This document shows positions 32,148-40,688 of a DNA stretch of 49,619 bases, piece after piece. How positions within the stretch are numbered: position 1 is the stretch's first letter; every line of letters starts with the position of its first letter. The position numbers and the translations under genes are program-made. The DNA lies in contig JAHAFI010000024.1 of assembly GCA_018374355.1 (NCBI GenBank), positions 1 to 49,619 of the forward strand, written 5' to 3'. The stretch comes from Clostridiales bacterium (GTDB lineage Bacteria; Bacillota; Clostridia; Lachnospirales; Lachnospiraceae). The notes beneath the pieces were generated by a model. It was not told where the DNA came from. It did no database searches and saw only the letters and a program-made list of their open reading frames with translations.

Positions 32148-33715
32148 CTTTCCATCCGCGCAAAGCATCGGGAGCCTGCCCAGCCCATCAGTCCGGCTAA
32201 AATCGCCAGATACAGCGCCGCTGCACTCAGTCCGGCCCACACGCCAACAAATATGGTGGCAGCAACGGCTCCCGGAATTGCGATCAGTATCGCAAAAAGA
32301 TACAGGAACATATGAAGCGTACGTTTGATACCGTCGCTGATGGTATTTCCGAAGATCACACTGCAGACGGTACTGGAATATAGCCCCGCCGCACTCATAC
32401 ATACCTGAATCAGCACAAACACCGGAAAATACCACAGCTCGATTTTCAGCCCGATCATTGCGGGAACAGTGAGCAGTGAGGCATGGATTGCCGAACGGAT
32501 ATGGTCAATCACTGTAGCGTACCACATTTTCTGAAAAGCAGGTTCCGGGATTAAATATACATAAGGGCTTTCCAGCTCCTTATTCCATTTTGTCTTATAG
32601 GAGCACAAAATGAAGCTCACGTAAGCCATTACTCCGGGAATAATGTAATACCGTCCAATACTTTCGGTAAGGGACGGGTCTCTCCATCCCAGATAGCCGA
32701 TAAAGATTCCGCCTGCCAGATATAAAAGGGTTGCAAATCCAAAGATAAAAAACCGCTCCTTCTTGTATTCCAGAATCTGGCGGTAAAAAATGGCCCTTGC
32801 ACCGCTTCCTTTGTACACCACCTGCGCCTGTTTATATTTTTTCTTTCTGCCGACAATGGCCACCTCGCCCTTTTGACTTTTCTTCCGGGCTTCCTGATAA
32901 TCATCGGCAAATTTCATTGCGTCCTCATAATACTGTCCGGTACATTTCATTTTCCATGCCAGTCCTGTCAGCACCACAACGGAAAGCAGATACAGAACAG
33001 TGCATACAATATTAATGGTATCCGGTCCCAAAATAATCAAGCGCATAGCTCCCAGCGACCAGCCGATCAGCGGAATCATGGAAATCCATGCCCCGTCAAA
33101 AAATTCCATCAAGGCGCTCCACTTCATTCCTTCTTTCATAAGGATTACTGCCCCGACCAGAACGAATCCGATGATGATCCCATACATCAGCCAACTGAAA
33201 ATCCTGTTTCCTCTCTCACTCAGCTTTTCATTTCCATACAGCAGTACCACGATAGCCCCCTGAAGAACGGAATCCAGTATCATACATACCAGAATGTACA
33301 AAAGCATCTGTACCGGTGATATGTGAAACCAGAAAACACCTGCGAAAAACACCAAAATCCCCATCACCAACAAAGAGAGCAGTGTTTTTGCGTAAACATA
33401 GATCAGGTTCGCCTTAGGACCTGCCGGAGAGCTGAACAGGAAATGTACGTCTCCCGGAAGAAACACCAGTCCTTTTCTTTTGGCGTATGCGGCAAAATTG
33501 GCCGGCGTCAGATACAGGCTGAGCATACACAAAACCCGGGCCAGATTTTCTCTGGTTGCCCACCCGGCTTCCGCCATCATACCATTGAGCATCCATCCCA
33601 GCCAAATAAAATACGCAGCCATAAGCACCACATAAATACAGGTGACCGGCTTCTGAAATATTTTCCGAATGCGGTTTTTTATTATTTTTCCATAGAGGAA
33701 TCCATACGTCCCCAT
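32144..33715 (-). CDS. ABC exporter permease (ABC_export family)
   Basis: 523 residues with about twelve hydrophobic segments in two blocks, separated by a charged cytoplasmic loop around 265-300 (DDYQEARKKSQKGE). It follows the ATPase gene by one base and so is its membrane partner. The N-terminus YGFLYGKIIKNRIRKIF and motif LVFLPGDVHFLFSSP are typical of the 'putative ABC exporter' family of Firmicutes, whose substrates are unknown. Confidence 0.85.
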   Translation of the reverse strand: MGTYGFLYGKIIKNRIRKIFQKPVTCIYVVLMAAYFIWLGWMLNGMMAEAGWATRENLARVLCMLSLYLTPANFAAYAKRKGLVFLPGDVHFLFSSPAGPKANLIYVYAKTLLSLLVMGILVFFAGVFWFHISPVQMLLYILVCMILDSVLQGAIVVLLYGNEKLSERGNRIFSWLMYGIIIGFVLVGAVILMKEGMKWSALMEFFDGAWISMIPLIGWSLGAMRLIILGPDTINIVCTVLYLLSVVVLTGLAWKMKCTGQYYEDAMKFADDYQEARKKSQKGEVAIVGRKKKYKQAQVVYKGSGARAIFYRQILEYKKERFFIFGFATLLYLAGGIFIGYLGWRDPSLTESIGRYYIIPGVMAYVSFILCSYKTKWNKELESPYVYLIPEPAFQKMWYATVIDHIRSAIHASLLTVPAMIGLKIELWYFPVFVLIQVCMSAAGLYSSTVCSVIFGNTISDGIKRTLHMFLYLFAILIAIPGAVAATIFVGVWAGLSAAALYLAILAGLMGWAGSRCFARMES

Positions 33716-33716
33716 A

Positions 33717-34436
33717 CTATGCCTCCTTTGCCGACGGTTCTTTCTCTGCCTGCTCCGTTATCTGAAAAAATAATTCATCCAGATTTTTTCCCTCTGTCTC
33801 TCCCCGGTTATAGCTTGCAACCAAAGTACCTTTCTCCATCACAAATACCATGTCCCACAGTTCCTGCACCATTTCCAGCATATGGGTACTGATCAGCACC
33901 GTTGTTCCCCTTGCTTTCAGTTCCAGAATCACTTCCTTCAGTTCTTTGATCGCTTTGGGATCCAGACCAACCATGGGTTCATCCAGAAGTATCACCTGCG
34001 GACGGATCAGAAGAGCGCAGCATATGCTGACTTTCTGCATCATTCCTTTGGAAAGCTCATCCCCCAGCTTATCCTTTTTGTCCCACAGCTCGAAACGTTC
34101 CAGAATCTCCTGTATTTCCTGCCCGGAAATTTCCAACCGATAGGCTCTCCGGATAAATTCCATATGTTCTGCCACGGTCAGAGCCTGATACATGGCCGGG
34201 ATTTCCGGAACATAAGCAAAAACCCTTTTGGCTTCCCTGCTTCTGGAATCCATTCCCTGAATTCCGATTTCTCCGGTAAATTTTAAAAGACCGGCAATAC
34301 TTTTGATAATGGTAGATTTCCCGGCGCCGTTCGGCCCCAAAAGCACACCGATGGTTCCGTCAGGCACCGCAAAGGACACCTGATCCACAGCCAGAGTTTT
34401 ACCATAAGACTTACTGATGTTACGAAGTTCCAGCAT
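33717..34436 (-). CDS. ABC transporter ATP-binding protein
   Basis: 239 residues. Walker A GPNGAGKS (34-41), signature LSKGM (128-132, in place of LSGGQ), Walker B VILLDEP (148-154) and the switch H185 in STHML are all present. This is the single-subunit ATPase type that pairs with drug/lipid exporters such as the permease encoded just downstream. It has AGGAGG ahead of its ATG. Confidence 0.95.
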   Translation of the reverse strand: MLELRNISKSYGKTLAVDQVSFAVPDGTIGVLLGPNGAGKSTIIKSIAGLLKFTGEIGIQGMDSRSREAKRVFAYVPEIPAMYQALTVAEHMEFIRRAYRLEISGQEIQEILERFELWDKKDKLGDELSKGMMQKVSICCALLIRPQVILLDEPMVGLDPKAIKELKEVILELKARGTTVLISTHMLEMVQELWDMVFVMEKGTLVASYNRGETEGKNLDELFFQITEQAEKEPSAKEA

Positions 34437-34468
34437 ATCATTTCCTCCTCTTGTTTCATTATAAATGC

Positions 34469-34505
34469 AAAAGCGCCAGCTAACATTTCGTAAACTGACG
34501 CTTTT
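34469..34505 (-). terminator. Stem-loop after the beta-helix gene
   Basis: AAAAGCGCCAG pairs with CTGACGCTTTT, one mismatch. On the minus strand it ends in CTTTTGCATTT, a weak T-run. It separates the topB2-beta-helix transcript from the ABC exporter genes. Confidence 0.6.
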
Positions 34506-34538
34506 AGTATATAATACCCTTAATTTTTTGACAATTCT

Positions 34539-35216
34539 CTATCTTTCAATTTTTCTTACAATTTCATGACGGTTCTTGAAAATACTGTTAGCCGGAACTA
34601 CGCCTCTGACGCAGGATAAGGGATAAATATTGGACTCCCTTCCCACAACGGTCCCCGGATTCAGCACGGAATTACATCCCACTTCCACGTTATCCCCCAA
34701 CATAGCGCCGAATTTTTTCATTCCGGTTTCTATCTGGAAACCATCTCCGTGGACAACTACAAGCTTTTTGTCAGATTTTACATTGGAAGTGATGGAACCG
34801 GCTCCCATATGGGCCTTAAATCCCAGAATAGAATCCCCCACGTAATTGTAGTGAGGAACCTGTACTTTATTAAACAAAATGACGTTTTTCAGCTCTGTGG
34901 AGTTTCCTACCACTGCTCCTTCTCCCACGATGGCATTTCCACGGATAAATGCACACTGACGCACCTCTGCTTCTTTTCCTATGATACAGGGGCCGTGCAG
35001 CGCTGCTGTAGGCGCAATACTGGCGGATTTTGCCACCCAGATGTTCTCGCCGATCCGGTCATATTCTTCCGGGTCCAGAGTCTTTCCCAACTCCAGAATA
35101 AAATCCTTAATCAAAGGAAGCAGTTCCCAAGGATATGTTTTTCCCTCAAACAGGTCTTTTGCAATGGTTTCATTCAAATCATACAGGTTTTCAATCGTTA
35201 CCGATTCTTTGTTCAT
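34539..35216 (-). CDS. Left-handed beta-helix protein, UDP-GlcNAc pyrophosphorylase-like
   Basis: 225 residues. After a 55-residue helical start (TIENLYDLNETIAKDLFEG) come hexapeptide repeats of the left-handed beta-helix type (IWVAKSASIAPTAALHGP, CIIGKEAEVR, NAIVGEGAVVG, VEVGCNSVLNPGTVVG). It resembles the acyltransferase half of GlmU and glucose-1-phosphate thymidylyltransferase-like proteins but lacks any nucleotidyltransferase domain. Residue H143-type catalytic positions cannot be fixed by eye. It overlaps the end of the second topoisomerase III gene by four bases. Its product may be an acetyltransferase acting on a nucleotide sugar; this is inference. Confidence 0.8.
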   Translation of the reverse strand: MNKESVTIENLYDLNETIAKDLFEGKTYPWELLPLIKDFILELGKTLDPEEYDRIGENIWVAKSASIAPTAALHGPCIIGKEAEVRQCAFIRGNAIVGEGAVVGNSTELKNVILFNKVQVPHYNYVGDSILGFKAHMGAGSITSNVKSDKKLVVVHGDGFQIETGMKKFGAMLGDNVEVGCNSVLNPGTVVGRESNIYPLSCVRGVVPANSIFKNRHEIVRKIER

Positions 35217-37276
35217 AATGATTTTCCTCCTACTTTTTTATAGCTTTCTGCAATGGTGTCATAGCGGGCACGAAGGGCGTACTGATTATTCATCTGTAAT
35301 ACGCCGCTGACCCTTACGCGGATAAAATGCTCCAGTTTATCCATATATTCTCCCGATGTGATCGAACCTTCTGCAACGTAAGTCAGGCCTTTTTCCCAAC
35401 TGGCCGTCAGCTCCGGGTTGAGCAGGGAGCGAATGGAAGCATTCACCACTTCATATATCATCTCACCTAACTGGGTAGGTGTGATAATCTGTGTTTTTTT
35501 ATTTAAAGCCATGTATTTGATATTGACCAGCTTTTTCAGGATTTCTGCTCTGGTAGCGCTGGTTCCGATTCCGCTTCCCTTAATCTGGGCGCGCAGCTCC
35601 TCGTCTTCAATAAGCTGTCCGGCATTTTCCATCGCCAGAATCATGGTTCCTGAATTGTACCGTTTCGGCGGGGAGGTCTCACCCTCCTTGATTTCAAACG
35701 CTTCCACCGGAAGGACATCTCCCTTTTTCAGCCTTTGCAGGCGCTCCAGAAATGCGGTATCGCACTGTATATCCTCTGTTTTTTCTTCTGATTTTGCAGA
35801 CGGGGATTCTTCCTCCTCTTTCTTTTTCCCCTGCACATTTGCCACCTTCAGATAGCCCTCTTCCGTCAAAACCTTAAAACCGGAAAACAATTTTTCCGGT
35901 CCGATGGCTGTCACCAAGCTGACCTTCTGGTAAACTGCCGGAGGATAAAAGATGCTTAAAAATCTTCTCACAATCACCTGATATACCTTCTGGGATACCG
36001 AAGACAATCTATTCAGATTTCCCAGTCCCTGACCTGTGGGAATGATCGCATAATGATCGGTAATCTGTTTGTCATTCACGTATCTGGTCTTGGAAAGCCC
36101 CTGATAACTGCCTTTATCTAAAATCTCAGCAGCAAATTCCTGAGCCATGGGGTATTTCAATAATCCATTCAGGTTTCTCGTGATTTCCTTTGAAACTGCT
36201 GTAGACAGCACTCTGGCATCTGTTCGGGGGTAGGTCACCAGTTTTTTCTCATACAGTTCCTGAACCACCCGAAGAGTTTCATCCGGGCTGATCTTGAACA
36301 TTCTGGAACAATCATTCTGAAGTTCTGCCAGATTGTATAACAGCGGCGGATTTTTCTTCTCTTTCTTCTTTTCTATCTTATCCAGCACTGCCCTCATCTG
36401 TGCATTTCCGGTTTCCGGGTTCATAGTCCGGCTGTCCTGCCGGAGAATTTCCTGCAGTTGTTCCGCCTTTTCCCTCTCCTTAAAACCGTTTTCCTTATAC
36501 AGATACGGCGACTGAAAAAAACGGCTGCCTTCCACGGCCCGCCACTCTCCGTCAAATTCTCTGCCTTCCAGCGAAAATTTTCCCAGTACGCGGTAAAACG
36601 GCGTCTTTACAAAGTCACGGATTTCCCGCTCCCGGCGCACAACCATTCCCAGTACGCAGGTCATCACTCTTCCCACGGAAACCGCTTGATACTTACTTCC
36701 CAGATAATTGGAAATGCTGTTGCCGTAGCGTAAAGTCAGAAGACGGGAAAAATTGATCCCCATCAGATAATCTTCCTTCGCCCTCAGATAGGCCGAATCA
36801 CTGAGATGATCGTAAGCGCTTAAATCCTTTGCCTCTTTGATTCCGCGGATGATCTCCTCCTCCGTCTGGGAATCGATCCAGACTCTCTTTTGTTGTTTTC
36901 CTTTCACTCCCGCCATCTGTGCCACCAGACGGTAGATGTATTCTCCCTCCCGCCCCGAGTCGGTACAGACATAGATGGTAGTCACATCCGGACGGTTCAG
37001 GAGACCTTTTACGATCTCAAATTGTTTTTTTACTGCCTGTATTACTTCATACTTAAATTCTCCCGGCAGAAAAGGCAGAGTTTCCAGCGTCCACCGCTTG
37101 TATTTGATATCATAGACTTCCGGATAGCTCATAGTCACCAGATGGCCCACGCACCATGTCACAACCGTGTTTCCTGATTCCAGATAGCCGTCCCGTCTCT
37201 GGGTATTAAGCTTCAGCGCCTTAGCGAATTCCTGAGCGACACTGGGTTTCTCTGCAATAAATAATGATTTGCTCAT
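35213..37276 (-). CDS. DNA topoisomerase III-like, second paralogue, without zinc ribbons
   Basis: 687 residues. Type IA core: IAEKPSVAQE (8-17), TDSGREGEYIYR (105-116), active-site Y349 in VTYPRTDARVLS. It ends soon after the core and lacks the Cys4 ribbons of the first copy; the C-terminal region is a short helical stretch (YALRARYDTIAESYKK). A charged linker near 520-535 interrupts domain II relative to the other copy. The ATG at 37276 has AAAGGA upstream; an in-frame codon 21 residues earlier falls in the spacer after asd. It is coupled to the beta-helix gene by a four-base overlap. Likely DNA decatenation; why two copies are kept is unclear. Confidence 0.92.
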   Translation of the reverse strand: MSKSLFIAEKPSVAQEFAKALKLNTQRRDGYLESGNTVVTWCVGHLVTMSYPEVYDIKYKRWTLETLPFLPGEFKYEVIQAVKKQFEIVKGLLNRPDVTTIYVCTDSGREGEYIYRLVAQMAGVKGKQQKRVWIDSQTEEEIIRGIKEAKDLSAYDHLSDSAYLRAKEDYLMGINFSRLLTLRYGNSISNYLGSKYQAVSVGRVMTCVLGMVVRREREIRDFVKTPFYRVLGKFSLEGREFDGEWRAVEGSRFFQSPYLYKENGFKEREKAEQLQEILRQDSRTMNPETGNAQMRAVLDKIEKKKEKKNPPLLYNLAELQNDCSRMFKISPDETLRVVQELYEKKLVTYPRTDARVLSTAVSKEITRNLNGLLKYPMAQEFAAEILDKGSYQGLSKTRYVNDKQITDHYAIIPTGQGLGNLNRLSSVSQKVYQVIVRRFLSIFYPPAVYQKVSLVTAIGPEKLFSGFKVLTEEGYLKVANVQGKKKEEEESPSAKSEEKTEDIQCDTAFLERLQRLKKGDVLPVEAFEIKEGETSPPKRYNSGTMILAMENAGQLIEDEELRAQIKGSGIGTSATRAEILKKLVNIKYMALNKKTQIITPTQLGEMIYEVVNASIRSLLNPELTASWEKGLTYVAEGSITSGEYMDKLEHFIRVRVSGVLQMNNQYALRARYDTIAESYKKVGGKSL

Positions 37277-37309
37277 GCAGTCTTTTCCTTTAATCTCTTT
37301 CTTTTCATT

Positions 37310-37351
37310 TGAAAAAGCGTACCAGAGCCTCCGCACCAATACGCTTTTTCA
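37310..37351 (-). terminator. Terminator of asd
   Basis: TGAAAAAGCGTA and TACGCTTTTTCA form a perfect 12-bp stem 6 bases after the asd stop. There is no clear promoter for the second topoisomerase gene between here and its start, so partial read-through is likely. Confidence 0.75.
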
Positions 37352-37357
37352 TTTGAA

Positions 37358-38443
37358 TTATTTTGCCTGAATAAATCCTTTTGCTTTCAGGGTTTCCGCA
37401 CACAATACTGCGCCGCCTGCTGCGCCGCGGACCGTATTGTGAGACAGGCCAACAAATTTCCAGTCATAAACGGTGTCCTCACGGAGTCTTCCCACATTGA
37501 TTCCCATGCCGTTTTCAAAGTTGACATCCATCTTAACCTGCGGACGGTTATCCTCTTCCAGATACTGGATAAACTGCTTAGGAGCGCTGGGCAGCTCTGC
37601 TTCCTGCGGGAATCCTTTGAAATTCACCAGTTTTTCGATAAGCTGTTCTTTGGTAGGTTTCTTACGGAATTTTACAAATACAGCAGCCGTATGTCCATTC
37701 AGTACCGGAACACGGATGCACTGACAGGTGATTACCGGCTCCTGAGCCTTTACGATCACGCCGTCCTCGATCTTACCCCAGATTCTAAGAGGCTCCTGTT
37801 CACTCTTCTCTTCTTCTCCGCCGATGTAAGGAATAATATTTTCTACCATCTCCGGCCACTCTTTGAAGGTCTTTCCTGCTCCGGAAATTGCCTGATATGT
37901 AGTAGCAACCACTTCGTAGGGTTCAAATTCTTTCCATGCTGTCAGTACCGGAGCGTAGCTCTGGATGGAGCAGTTTGGTTTTACTGCGATAAATCCACGG
38001 GTGGTTCCCAGACGTTTTTTCTGGAATTCGATCACATCAAAGTGCTCAGGGTTGATTTCCGGCACTACCATCGGTACGTCCGGTGTCCATCTGTGAGCGC
38101 TGTTGTTGGATACAACCGGTGTCTCGGTCTTTGCATATTCTTCTTCGATGGCTTTGATCTCTTCCTTTGACATATCAACTGCAGAGAAAACGAAATCTAC
38201 GGTAGCAGCAACCTCAGCCACTTCATTTACATTCATAACAACCAGTTTTTTCACAGCTTCCGGCATAGGCGTATCCATTTTCCAGCGTCCGCCAACGGCC
38301 TCTTCATAGGTTTTGCCTGCGCTTCTCGGGCTTGCTGCCACTGTCACTACCTCGAACCAAGGATGGTTTTCCAGAAGAGAAATAAATCTCTGTCCCACCA
38401 TTCCGGTTGCTCCTAAAATACCTACTCTTAATTTGCTGTTCAT
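37358..38443 (-). CDS. asd: Aspartate-semialdehyde dehydrogenase
   Basis: 361 residues. It reduces aspartyl-4-phosphate to aspartate semialdehyde, the branch point to lysine, threonine and methionine. The NADP motif GILGATGMVGQRF is at 8-20, the nucleophile C158 is in VKPNCSIQSY, and the catalytic histidine is in VPVLNGHTAAV near 250. The sequence is of the archaeal/fungal-like long class, as is common in Clostridia. Single-gene unit with its own promoter. Confidence 0.96.
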   Translation of the reverse strand: MNSKLRVGILGATGMVGQRFISLLENHPWFEVVTVAASPRSAGKTYEEAVGGRWKMDTPMPEAVKKLVVMNVNEVAEVAATVDFVFSAVDMSKEEIKAIEEEYAKTETPVVSNNSAHRWTPDVPMVVPEINPEHFDVIEFQKKRLGTTRGFIAVKPNCSIQSYAPVLTAWKEFEPYEVVATTYQAISGAGKTFKEWPEMVENIIPYIGGEEEKSEQEPLRIWGKIEDGVIVKAQEPVITCQCIRVPVLNGHTAAVFVKFRKKPTKEQLIEKLVNFKGFPQEAELPSAPKQFIQYLEEDNRPQVKMDVNFENGMGINVGRLREDTVYDWKFVGLSHNTVRGAAGGAVLCAETLKAKGFIQAK

Positions 38444-38541
38444 AACAACTCACTCCTCATTTTCATTATTTGCCGCGATTTCCTTTTGGTTTGTCTTTAT
38501 ATAAATGTATTTCTACGGCGTACATTTGTATTTACCATGTA

Positions 38542-38570
38542 ATACTATACTACTTTTCCGGAAAACGCAA
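38542..38570 (-). promoter_or_regulatory. Promoter of asd, with a palindrome in its spacer
   Basis: Minus-strand TTGCGT and TAGTAT have a 17-base spacer that contains the 12-bp perfect palindrome TTTTCCGGAAAA (38554-38565). The palindrome could be an operator. The leader is about 90 bases, too short for a lysine riboswitch. Confidence 0.6.
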
Positions 38571-38578
38571 CCTTTTTT

Positions 38579-39958
38579 TTATTTTTCTTTCAGATATTCT
38601 TTATTCCATGCGATCACCTGAGCCATTGCATCCGGTCCCGGAGCTCCCAGAGTCATCCGTTTTTCTACACAGGTTTTTATACTGATGGCCTCGTAGATAT
38701 CCTCCTCGAATACCGGGCTGATCTCTTTATACTCCTCCAGAGTCATATCATCCAGCGCAATATTTTTATCCAGACAGTATAAAACGAGACGTCCCACGAT
38801 TCCATGGGCATCACGGAAGGGTACCCCGTGATTTACCAGATAATCCGCCGCATCCGTGGCATTGGTAAATCCATGCTTTGCACTGTTTTCCATCACATCT
38901 TTCCTGAATTTCATTGTGGAAACCATACCTTCAAACAGCGCAAGACAGCCTTTTACCGTATCAATGGCATCAAAGGTCAGCTCTTTATCTTCCTGCATAT
39001 CTTTATTGTAAGCCAGAGGAATCCCCTTCATGGTGGTCAGAATCGACATCAAAGCCCCGTAAACACGGCCGGTCTTTCCTCTCACAAGCTCGGCAATATC
39101 CGGATTTTTCTTCTGAGGCATGATACTGCTTCCCGTACTGTAGGCATCGTCAATCTCCACAAAACGGTATTCATTGGAATTCCAGATAATAATCTCCTCT
39201 GAAAAACGGCTGAGGTGCATCATAACCGTGGACAATGCAGACAGCAGTTCAATCACATAGTCTCTGTCCGAAACAGAATCCATGCTGTTCATGGTGGGCC
39301 CGTCAAATCCCATCAGCCGGGCGCTGTATTCCCGGTCCAGAGGATAGGTGGTTCCCGCCAGTGCGCCGCTTCCCAGCGGACAGTAATTCATGCGGTGGTA
39401 AATATCTGTCAGGCGGCTTCTGTCCCGTCTGAACATTTCAAAATAAGCCCCCATATGGTGCGCCAGCGTAATGGGCTGGGCTTTCTGCAAATGGGTAAAG
39501 CCCGGCATATAGGTATGCAGATTTTCTTCCATGATCCGGTTCAGTGTCTCCAGAAGCTTTTTAAGCAAAACGTCCAGCTCCTGCACTTCGTCTCTCACAT
39601 ATAATTTCATATCCAGAGCCACCTGATCGTTTCTGCTTCTTCCGGTGTGGAGCTTTTTGCCCACATCTTTACATCTCTCAATCAGATTGGCCTCCACAAA
39701 ACTGTGGATATCTTCATATTCGCTTGTAATCTCCAGTTTTCCCGCATCCACATCAGCAACGATGGAATCCAGACCTTTCAGGATCTCATCCCGTTCCGCT
39801 TCTGTCAAAACTCCCTGCTTTGCCAGCATGGTCACATGGGCCTTACTGCCCTGTACATCCTGATGAAAAAATTTCTGATCAAATCCAATAGACGCATTAA
39901 AATTATAGACAAGTTTGTCTGTCTCTTTTGTAAAGCGTCCGCCCCATAACTGTGCCAT
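38579..39958 (-). CDS. argH: Argininosuccinate lyase
   Basis: 459 residues. It cleaves argininosuccinate to arginine and fumarate. The family signature GSSIMPQKKNPD is present near 278-289, and the N-terminus AQLWGGRFTKETDKLVYNFN is standard. The ATG has GAGGA 8 bases upstream; the longer frame starts in the promoter region. Single-gene unit; argG is not adjacent within the window. No clear terminator follows before the asd promoter. Confidence 0.97.
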   Translation of the reverse strand: MAQLWGGRFTKETDKLVYNFNASIGFDQKFFHQDVQGSKAHVTMLAKQGVLTEAERDEILKGLDSIVADVDAGKLEITSEYEDIHSFVEANLIERCKDVGKKLHTGRSRNDQVALDMKLYVRDEVQELDVLLKKLLETLNRIMEENLHTYMPGFTHLQKAQPITLAHHMGAYFEMFRRDRSRLTDIYHRMNYCPLGSGALAGTTYPLDREYSARLMGFDGPTMNSMDSVSDRDYVIELLSALSTVMMHLSRFSEEIIIWNSNEYRFVEIDDAYSTGSSIMPQKKNPDIAELVRGKTGRVYGALMSILTTMKGIPLAYNKDMQEDKELTFDAIDTVKGCLALFEGMVSTMKFRKDVMENSAKHGFTNATDAADYLVNHGVPFRDAHGIVGRLVLYCLDKNIALDDMTLEEYKEISPVFEEDIYEAISIKTCVEKRMTLGAPGPDAMAQVIAWNKEYLKEK

Positions 39959-40020
39959 AATTTCATTCCTCTTTTCTTTCCTAATCGCGTTTGGGCTTTC
40001 ACGTGGTAAAGCACGAATAA

Positions 40021-40049
40021 ATTTTATCACTCCCTAGGCAATTGTGCAA
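40021..40049 (-). promoter_or_regulatory. Promoter of argH
   Basis: Minus-strand TTGCAC and TAAAAT with 17 bases between them overlap the last codons of queH. A small leader hairpin (GCTTT...AAAGC, about 39994-40012) lies between it and the argH ribosome site. Confidence 0.6.
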
Positions 40050-40675
40050 GGATTATTTCTCCGTTCCCGGAGGGAAAATACACACCCGCAGTAATCCTGC
40101 CGATACATCCCGTACTCTTTGGAAAGCTCTGTAGAACGCTTATATCCGTTTTTCTTTTTAAAATCCGAAGGAAGCCATGCCACTCCTTCCTGTCTGCAAA
40201 GCTCTTCCCCGATTTCATTTAATTTCTCTGCGTTTTTCAGAGGACTGATGGTGAGCGTCGTAGTGACATAGTCAAAACCGCCTTTTTTTGCCTCCTTCAC
40301 CGCCTCACCAAGCCGCAGCCGGAAACAGGAAAAACAGCGTTCTCCACCCTCCGGTACCCCCTCCAATCCCTTTACCGCCTGATAAAAACGCTCTTTTTCA
40401 TATGATCCCTCCAAGAACGAAATCGGATATTTTACCGGAAGCTTCCGGATAAATTCTCTCTGTTCTTCCACCCGCTTCCAGTATTCCTCCTCCGGGTATA
40501 TATTGGGATTGTAATAAAATACTGTAATTTTAAAATCCTCCGCCAGAGTCTCCAGCACATAGCTGCTGCAGGGTGCGCAGCAGCTATGTAAAAGCAAAGC
40601 AGGAACATTTTCATCCTGCTTTTTTCTTTCTATGATGGTTTCCATCTCTCTCTGATAATTTCTTTTATTTGCCAT
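40034..40675 (-). CDS. queH: Epoxyqueuosine reductase, QueH family
   Basis: 213 residues. It performs the final step of queuosine synthesis in tRNA, replacing QueG. Family cysteines are C32-C33 and C36 (HSCCAPCSS), C114 and C117 (CFSC) and C196/C198 (YCGCVFS); they bind an Fe-S cluster and metal. The ATG at 40675 follows the psd stop by 13 bases and has GAGG upstream; a longer frame would overlap psd. It is the last gene of the lipid operon, an unexpected place for tRNA modification. Confidence 0.95.
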   Translation of the reverse strand: MANKRNYQREMETIIERKKQDENVPALLLHSCCAPCSSYVLETLAEDFKITVFYYNPNIYPEEEYWKRVEEQREFIRKLPVKYPISFLEGSYEKERFYQAVKGLEGVPEGGERCFSCFRLRLGEAVKEAKKGGFDYVTTTLTISPLKNAEKLNEIGEELCRQEGVAWLPSDFKKKNGYKRSTELSKEYGMYRQDYCGCVFSLRERRNNPCTIA

Positions 40676-40688
40676 AAACAGCCTCTTT

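Noticed and set aside
38444..38541. Lysine riboswitch upstream of asd
   Set aside because: The leader is about 90 bases, shorter than the riboswitch needs, and no L-box features are visible.
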